Below are positions 57,170-64,000 of a stretch of 64,000 nt of DNA, one piece after another. Each line of letters opens with the position of its first letter. The first letter of the stretch is position 1. The position numbers and the translations under genes were made by a program. The notes beneath the pieces were generated by a model. That model did not search any database and was not told where the DNA came from. It saw only the letters and a program-made list of their open reading frames with translations. Origin of the DNA: Podarcis raffonei (Eukaryota; Chordata; Lepidosauria; Squamata; Lacertidae); the NCBI RefSeq assembly GCF_027172205.1, contig NC_070604.1, positions 20,369,523 through 20,433,522 of the forward strand, read 5' to 3'.

Positions 57170-58867
57170 CACTGAAATAATTTTGCAATTGATACCAAAG
57201 GGACCACTCTGAGCATAACTGAGTATAGGATCACTCAATGTCATTTGGGTGTCAGTATGTGCATATATGTCTAGATATAAGAAGAACCACCTGGTGTCAA
57301 GGGTCTGGTTGGTTGTGTTTGCTCAGCAACCTCGGCTTTTGAACTCCACCATTTTTTAAGTTTTCAGAGGGATTTTCCAGATAAAAGTTAAAAAGATATA
57401 ATGAAGACTAGGTCTCTTCCCTAAGGTAAATACACTCAAGCCTGGTCAATGGGAAAAGGCGAAAGGTAAAGGGAGACAGTACAAATGCAAGAGGAAATGA
57501 ACTGGCTTCTCAGAATCTAATGAGGTCTTGAGAACGGCAAAAGAGAATAGAAAAAAAGATGCAGAAAGTTCAGTTTCGGAAAACAAGAACAGCATGGTCA
57601 CAGAACATTCAGATACATGTTACCCATGCAATGGGAACACAGTAAACTTCGGACAGAGCTTCTGCATTTAGTCATGGTTTCCATTCTATTATCAACTTAA
57701 AAACAACAGCAACAATACATGATAAGACATTCGGGGACACACACACAAATTAATATAAAGCACTAACCCATTAGACAAATGCAACATTTAAATGGCACCA
57801 TAGGTCACTAGAAAATGTAGCAGTGGAAACTCTGGGATGTTCTCAAATGTCTTCATTGATCAATAGCCCTCCTTGTGAAGGAAAATGTGGATAATGTACT
57901 GCTGTGCATACAGTACATGCCCTTAGAAAAACTAGCCATGCCCTTAGCCACGGCTCCAGCAAGGTTACCTGACACCTTTTGCCTTTGTGTGAATGCAGCC
58001 TCTGCCACAGGGCCATTCCAGATGTGAAGTGGGTACTTTTTTGAACTTTGCTGTAGCATCAAAGGCACCCAACCAACATCCTCCAGAAAAAGAAATATGA
58101 TTGCTCCAAAGTACTAAGACTCAAGGCTGCGGAGAAGCTGAGGGCATGAGCTGGATTTCAGCCAACAGATGAAAGGCTCCAAATCTCATTAGCACTCCTC
58201 TAAGCTAGCCAGCTACCCCCATGACAGTTTAGATCAGGCACTGATGGCTTTTTAGAGATTTTATATTAGCTGTGGCCTTCGCAGGCCATTTTGTGCTTCA
58301 CTGAATTTCTTCATCAATCTCCTTCACTATTATGATTATAGCTTCTAATTAGGTAGGATATGTGGAACCATGAGCAGATTTGGGACCCATCACCCTTTCT
58401 TTCTCTGGCAGAGATAGACAGATAGTTCAGTGTTTCCTGATCATTTGAGGAATATGAGATTGTTGGAACTCATTAAACAGTCAGACCTGTGCATGCTAAC
58501 AACCATCATTTTTAGCATTTGTGCGACAATATATAGAAGGGCTTCCCCCAAAAACATAAGCTTACTGTTCATACTCTGTGTGGTTTTGTAGTTTTATCTA
58601 GTGGTAATGCTTTGACTTTACAAACAGGCAAACTAAGATAGAGTAGTTAAGATGCTTTTCCAAGGTCAAAGAAGGCATCAGTAGATCAAGATTAATGCCC
58701 CCATCTACCTAGTCTGTGCTCTGCAGAATAGACTATTCCTTTCTATAAATATGCACTATATTAAATCTAGTTAAGAGACAACCAGTCCCAATTTAACACT
58801 GCTCTCCATTTTCTCTAAAGTGCTGTGCTACCTGTTTGAATAAAAGCATCCTACTAAATTCAGACAT
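57170..58867. other. COLEC11 intron 1, no feature recognised
   Basis: AT-rich intron without an exon or repeat I can name. Confidence 0.4.
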
Positions 58868-58960
58868 GCGGGAGGCAGTGGAAGACAGGAGTGCCTGGCG
58901 TGCTCTGGTCCATGGGGTCACAAAGAGTCGGACACGACTAAACGACTAAACAACAACAAC
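58868..58960 (+). mobile_element. Very short BovB 3' end insertion (93 bp)
   Basis: Starts gcgggaggcagtggaagaca and ends acgactaaacaacaacaac. Perfect 12-bp duplications aaattcagacat at 58856-58867 and 58961-58972. An extreme 5' truncation of the same family as the 37.5- and 48.2-kb copies. Confidence 0.95.
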
Positions 58961-58972
58961 AAATTCAGACAT

Positions 58973-59342
58973 TACATTTGGATAGTTTCATCCCCAAGGT
59001 GTAAAAATCAGCATTTTGGCTTGGGCAATGGCATTCTGGAACATAAAGGCAAAATGGGCAAGGTCTCTGTCTCTCTGTCACACACACACACAATTTCAGT
59101 ATATACCATTCTTCCTTCACAAGAGTGACTCATACCCCAGCCCAGTTTATGCACAGTAGGCAGGGAAAGAGTATTGCCACCTTTTCCTCCTGCAGAAGGA
59201 GCAGCCACATTATACTCTGCTCTACCTTTCCCTGTCTTCACTGCAAAAGACATTTGTCTTCCACTGCATAGTGCTTTAGGGGCCTTTCTCATACCTATAT
59301 AATGCATGTGCCATTATGCCAACAACCACATGCTACACATTA
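58973..59342. other. COLEC11 intron 1 segment, (CA)n only
   Basis: Intron between a BovB end and a SINE. A short (CA)n run lies at 59081-59091. Nothing else is recognised. Confidence 0.4.
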
Positions 59343-59701
59343 GGTAAAGGTAAAGGGACCCCTGACCATTAGGTCCAGTCATGGCCGACTCCAGGGTTGC
59401 GGCGCTCATCTCGCTTTATTGGCCGAGGGAGCCGGCGTAGAGCTTCTGGGTCATGTGGCCAGCATGACTAAGCCGCTTCTGGCGAACCAGAGCAGCGCAC
59501 GGAAACGCCGTTTACCTTCCCGCTGGAGCGGTACCTATTTATCCACTTGCACTTTGACGTGCTTTTGAACTGGTAGGTTGGCAGGAGCAGGAACCGAGCA
59601 ACGGGAGCTCACCCCATCGCAGGGATTCAAACCACTGACCTTCTGATTGGCAAGTCCTAGGCTCTGTGGTTTAACCCACAGCACGACCCGCGTCCCTTGT
59701 A
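59343..59701 (-). mobile_element. tRNA-derived squamate SINE (copy 6)
   Basis: Reverse strand gggacgcgggtcgtgctgtg head and ttacctttacc tail. Perfect 13-bp duplications atgctacacatta at 59330-59342 and 59702-59714. Confidence 0.93.
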
Positions 59702-60221
59702 ATGCTACACATTAACTATTTCTGCAGGCGGACTGTACACGTGGCATAACTGTATACTACTGGCTTAAATTTGGTTGAATAATCCTTCCCTCTTGAACTG
59801 TAGATCTGTAAAGGAGTACGGTAACTCGAGCAAAACTCTGCCTCAAACTGCAATTCCGAAGATCCCTTGTGGCAAATCCGTAATGATGGCATAACAGTGA
59901 TATAAGCTTACGGCACATATATGCCCAAGGGGTACACACCGTAGATGTAAGCTGCCTTTTTGTGTGCTGTGTTTTTATTGGCTTGAATTTGTTTTATCAT
60001 TTGCATGAGAAGGCATTAGTGCGTAAGTACACTGGGACAACAAATTAAACTAGGTGGCAATTGGCGAGAATAGCAATGCAAAAAAATGACGTCCTTATAC
60101 TTTGAGAATGAAATGTTGAAGACATTAAGCAACCAAAATGTAAATTTCCTTCATTTGCTAAAATACCAAAGCATTAATATTTAACAACTGCTGCAACACT
60201 AGTTAGGTGTGTTTACTTCTT

Positions 60222-60305
60222 GTAGTAGTAATAATAATAATAAATAATAATATTTTTATTATTTATACTCCACCCATCTGGCTGGGTAAAAAAAAAGCAC
60301 TCAGC
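60222..60305 (-). mobile_element. LINE 3'-tail fragment with (AAT)n
   Basis: (taa/aat)n followed by tttttattatttatactccacccatctggctgggt, the inverted 3' end of CR1/L2-type elements. Confidence 0.5.
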
Positions 60306-60927
60306 CATAATGCTTAAAGCATGGGATCTGGCATCACATTTCTTAAATAATTCCAGTTTATTCCAACTGGCCCTTTATTTACTTTCCCTCTTTTTTAAGT
60401 GTAGCGGCCTTAAGGTCAGAGGCAGAATGTTCAGGCACGACAGTTCCCAGAAAATGTTTTGGAAATGTTAAAAGGAGGGCAGAAGGAGGGTTGGTAGGCC
60501 ATACTAACTAACCCTAGGGAGAATGAAGTCAAGAGACATGCCAATTAGTTTCTCTGAAAAACATGTTCCGCAAGCACTACAACTGTTGATCCAAAAGGAT
60601 GCTTCAGAGAGACTCGAATTCCTTGCATTGTACCATCATAATAGGTTGTCATTCTTTTCTACAGGTGACTGCAGCTGTGTCTTTAACAGCAGCTCAGTGC
60701 ACAAACTTTAGAAGATGGTGCTTGTTTCCATGTAGCTTCATCTACTGATCTATGCATATCAGGCCATTGTTAAATGCACTGAAACAGCCATGTAGGAGGC
60801 ATCTATTTTTTCCTAGTCGGTGGGCAACTCTAAATTCCCAGAGATGCAGTCCAGGATCCAGTGGAATTAAAGAACGCATCAGCTAATCAGCAGTGATCTA
60901 AGTGACAAATTCACTTCAAATATATAA
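60306..60927. other. COLEC11 intron 1, no feature recognised
   Basis: Nothing recognised between the LINE tail and the next SINE. Confidence 0.4.
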
Positions 60928-61279
60928 AGGTAAAGGGACCCCTGACCATTAGGTCCAGTCATGACCGACTCTGGGGTTGTGGTGCTCATCTCACTTTATT
61001 GGTCGAGGGAGCCGGTGTACAGCTTCCTGGTCATGTGGCCAGCATGACTAAGCCACTTCTGGCGAACCAGAGCAGTGCACGGAAACGCCGTTTACCTTCC
61101 CGCTGGAGCGGTACCTATTTATCTACTTGCACTTTTATGTGCTTTCGAACTGCTAGGTTGGCAGGAGCAGGGACTGAGCAACGGGAGCTCACCCCGTCGT
61201 GGGGATTTGAACCGCCAACCTTCTGATCAGCAAGCCCAAGGCTCTGTGGTTTAACCCACAGAGCCACCCGCATTCCTTT
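60928..61279 (-). mobile_element. tRNA-derived squamate SINE (copy 7)
   Basis: Reverse strand gggtggctctgtgggttaaa head, gttcaaatccccacgacggg, ttacctttacc tail. Perfect 13-bp duplications ttcaaatatataa at 60915-60927 and 61280-61292. Confidence 0.93.
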
Positions 61280-61589
61280 TTCAAATATATAATGCAGGCC
61301 TAAAAGAAAATTCTACAGCATTCTTAACAAGTGATCTGGAAATGCAACAACAAATTGGATTTAGCACCAGTATGCAGAATTCCAGAACAGGCTACATGCC
61401 AGCCTATATGGAAATAGGGAGGCACCCCTTTGTGCAGGTCCCCTTGAAATTCTGCCATCAGGAAATCTTCCAAATTTCACAACACTTTTCACATTACAAT
61501 CCTTGGTGGGGGGGGGTGTTTGAATTTTGACAGGTACTAGGATTGTGGGATGAATAAAAAGTATGACAGTACCAGTATCAGGCAGGTTA

Positions 61590-61735
61590 CAGCAAGCATG
61601 GGATGCCTGAAGCCAGATGCCACTGGACTACAGTTCCCATCGTTCCTGACCAGTGGCCATGCTGGTTGGTGCTGATGGGAGTTGGAGTCCAGCAACATCT
61701 CAAGACCTACAGCTTTCTCAGCCCTGGTTTGACAG
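61590..61735. mobile_element. Degraded fold-back hAT MITE
   Basis: gcaagcatgggatgcctgaagcc ... ctacagttcccatcgttcctgac ... gatgggagttggagtccagcaacatctcaag; family core present, ends worn. Confidence 0.55.
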
Positions 61736-61908
61736 AGAACTAAGGGTGTGGGTGTGCAGTGATGTTTAATCACCACCACCATTAAAAACTCTCCCAGGTC
61801 TTGCCTACAATTCCAGTGGTTGATTTCTTTACCTCCCTACCATAAGACTAAAAGCTCCTTCCCCTACAGAGGCGAAGCCTTAGAAAAACAAATATGCACA
61901 TGTAATTT

Positions 61909-62085
61909 CATAGAATCACAGAATTGTTGAGTCAGAAATGACCCCCAGGGTCATCTAATCCAACCCCATACAATGCAGGAATAACAGCTTAAAGAATCCC
62001 TGACAGATGACGATCTAGTTTTTTTTAATAATAATAATAAAAAACCTCCAGTGAAGGAGAGTCTACCAGCTTCTGAGCTCAAGTT
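61909..62085 (-). mobile_element. CR1 LINE 3' end
   Basis: ttcatagaatcacagaattgttgagtcagaaatgacccccagggtcatctaatccaaccc... is the inverted CR1 3' end including the terminal ATTCTATGA-type unit. An A/T-rich (aat)n lies inside near 62030. Confidence 0.75.
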
Positions 62086-62484
62086 CAACTTTTTTATTCC
62101 CCATGTTCTGTGCATTAGTATAAAGACAACTAAAACCATAAATCATTTCCTCCAGCTGCTTCCTTATTGGTTTTTCCTGCCCATTAGCAAGTTCCTGTAC
62201 TACTGACCCAGTTTCCTGTACACCAATGAAGTTATTGTCCCTAGTACTTGATGTGTCCTCTAAAATATTATCTCCCACTTTCAGGATTCAGTTTAACACT
62301 CTCTGATCAAGTTTGTGAAACTCCTGGTGAACGCATTCTAGCCAACCGCTGTGAGGTACAACCCATTTTCTATTTAGCCAATAGAAAACACCTAACAATC
62401 CTGAAAGCAACCTCGGCAAACAAAAATATGACTGGGTGGGATCGGGGGAACTTCATTGCTCATGAAAATAGATACACGCGTTAC

Positions 62485-62634
62485 CTTTTAGGCCTGGAAC
62501 CAGAATCTGAACAGAGCAGGATTCTTCTGCAATATGCTGAGCATATCCAGATGTTGGCAGAGACAGGAAGGCAAGGCTAATTACAGAGACAAAGAAAACC
62601 AGATCACTCTTCATAATGAGCTTGTCCCTTACTC
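62485..62634 (-). CDS. COLEC11: COLEC11 exon 1 coding part (start, signal peptide)
   Basis: Exon from tttccttttag| to |gtaacgcgt; the ATG is at 62614. Encodes [20 protein letters not shown], then [20 protein letters not shown] and GLK. Residues 1 to about 25 form a signal peptide (hydrophobic core [13 protein letters not shown]). [12 protein letters not shown] is conserved in CL-11. The acceptor 20 bp before the ATG means an untranslated exon must lie further right. Confidence 0.95.
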
Positions 62635-63754
62635 CTAAAAGGAAAGAATGAATAAACAGTTAAAAGGAATTCCGAAGACTTCCAGTAGTTCCAGGCTGTG
62701 TTTGCAGTGCTCTACAGTCCAGTGCCTCCTACCTTTGCAGCATGTAAGCAGCTTATCATGTACCTTGTGTTGTGCAGTATATAGAGTTCCACAGGACGTC
62801 ATTTGCTTAACTGTGCAGGAAAGCTATATCGGGGGTTCTCAGACTTGGTCAGAGAGTCTTTGCAAAGCAAAGAAATATTCGAAACCTCCCAAGTGCAACT
62901 GAGAAAAGGGGCCTTTGCCAAGCCAAAGCTCACTCTTGTCCTCAGCCCAGGAAAAAAGTTCAGACTAACAGATCAAAAGAAATAGAAATGCAAGGCTGAA
63001 GAGGTTTTAAGGTTCCCCAGGGAAGGAGGGCGAAGAGAGAGGGAGACTCGCACACTACAGACAACACAGCAGGCAGTCACAGAGTCCTATACTGCACTGA
63101 TTGGGAGGAAAAGGCTGGCAGCCAGTCTCCAAGCCCAATCAATGCATACGGTGGGAGAGGTCAGCTCACGGTTCCCTTAGGGAGGCCTGAACTGCATTTT
63201 CAAAACCGCTATGAGAGTTCAACTGAGGGAAATGAAAGCCGCTTAGGAACAGATCCCAAGTACAAATGCATTGGGCGAGATGAACCTAATGAAAAACTGC
63301 CTTAAATTGTTTTGTTTTCCACTGCTTTTCTTGTTTGCAAGCTCAAGAGGAAGAACAAACGTCAATTTCTTCCTGAATTAGCATGGGAAAATGGATTGGG
63401 GCTGTCTTGGTTCTAGGTGGCCTGCACTGAATTCTATGAGATAAAAGAGGCACTGGCATCACTAATGGCAGGGAATGAAGATGGAGAAGGGCTTGGGGGA
63501 AAGGACTGGAACTCTCTGTTCTGCCTCCACCTGTCAAACCTGGTGTGCATATAGGTAGTGTATATTCCTGAGGACTGCTATCACTTCTAGAAAGGCCCAG
63601 CTCGCTAATCCTAGATCTGTAAAGGGCTTGGTGCAGTTACTCACTACTGTTGCAGTTTCTTGATAAAGTTGCTTTAAGGTCTGAACCCTGACACTGAAAC
63701 AGGCTTCAGGACTAAACTCTGCCTCCTCCTAAACCTCCTACATTGCTTTAACCA
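62635..63754. other. COLEC11 5' region; untranslated first exon not placed
   Basis: The acceptor at the coding exon implies an upstream non-coding exon and promoter. The region is not CpG-rich and I cannot choose a donor or start site with confidence. Confidence 0.4.
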
Positions 63755-63870
63755 TTGTTCTTCAGCCTGTCAACAGATGTTGTTGGGACTACATCTCCTG
63801 TCATCCTTGGCTGGGGATGATGGGAGTTGAAAAACAACATTTGGAGACCCAAGGTTGAAGAATAGTGGCT
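63755..63870. mobile_element. Degraded fold-back hAT MITE
   Basis: gttcttcagcctgtcaacagatgttgttgggactacatctcctgtcatcc and the inverted ggatgatgggagttgaaaaacaacatttggagacccaaggttgaagaa; core of the family with diverged arms. Confidence 0.65.
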
Positions 63871-64000
63871 TAAAATATTGTTTGCACGCAGCTGAAATAT
63901 TATGTGAGGAGTACATATGGGGAACCGCACTGCTGCCCATCCAGGGTGGTTAAGACTGTCCACAAAAATATAGATGGCGCAGGTGGTTGAGTAATGGGGC

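Noticed and set aside
63970-64000. Start of another tRNA-derived SINE at the right edge (gatggcgcaggtggttgag)
   Set aside because: Only about 30 bp are inside the window and the match to the SINE head is partial.

Overview
The window looks like squamate reptile (lizard-type) nuclear DNA. It has intron-rich vertebrate genes, BovB/RTE LINE 3' ends, L1 and CR1/L2 LINE fragments, several tRNA-derived SINE families, hAT-type and TA-flanked MITEs, and Ty3/Gypsy LTR elements. The species cannot be fixed from the sequence alone.

Three host genes lie head to tail, all on the minus strand. From right to left they are COLEC11 (62.6-43.9 kb, complete, six coding exons, 271 codons), ALLC (34.9-23.6 kb, eleven recognised coding exons, 329 codons) and DCDC2C (19.8 kb to beyond the left edge; six exons seen, 246 codons). 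This is the order and relative orientation I know for human 2p25.3 (COLEC11-ALLC-DCDC2C), so the block is conserved synteny. Exon phases are consistent through all three models. The one expected exon I could not find encodes the end of the first allantoicase domain of ALLC. It is absent from the interval where it should lie, and the next exon is fused to the head of a tRNA-derived SINE.

Layout. 1-19.8 kb: DCDC2C exons in introns full of MITEs, LINE ends, a minus-strand BovB copy and SINEs. 19.8-20.5 kb: CpG-rich start region of DCDC2C. 20.5-23.5 kb: intergenic, with one hAT remnant. 23.6-34.9 kb: ALLC. 34.9-43.8 kb: intergenic, with SINE, BovB and hAT copies and a 68-bp perfect inverted repeat around CT/CA microsatellites near 43.0 kb. 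43.9-62.6 kb: COLEC11. Its introns hold an L1 3' end, a solo Gypsy LTR, BovB 3' ends, SINEs and a 4.9-kb Mag-like Ty3/Gypsy element. That element has two 370-bp LTRs that look identical and lies in the same orientation as the gene, close to exon 2. 62.6-64 kb: COLEC11 5' region.

The three genes do not form one pathway. COLEC11 is a secreted collectin of innate immunity, ALLC a purine-catabolism enzyme, and DCDC2C a microtubule/axoneme-associated doublecortin protein. I found no novel multi-gene system. The most notable points are the damaged middle of ALLC with a SINE-abutted exon, the large perfect palindrome, the very young sense-oriented Gypsy insertion beside COLEC11 exon 2, and several nested transposon insertions with readable target-site duplications.
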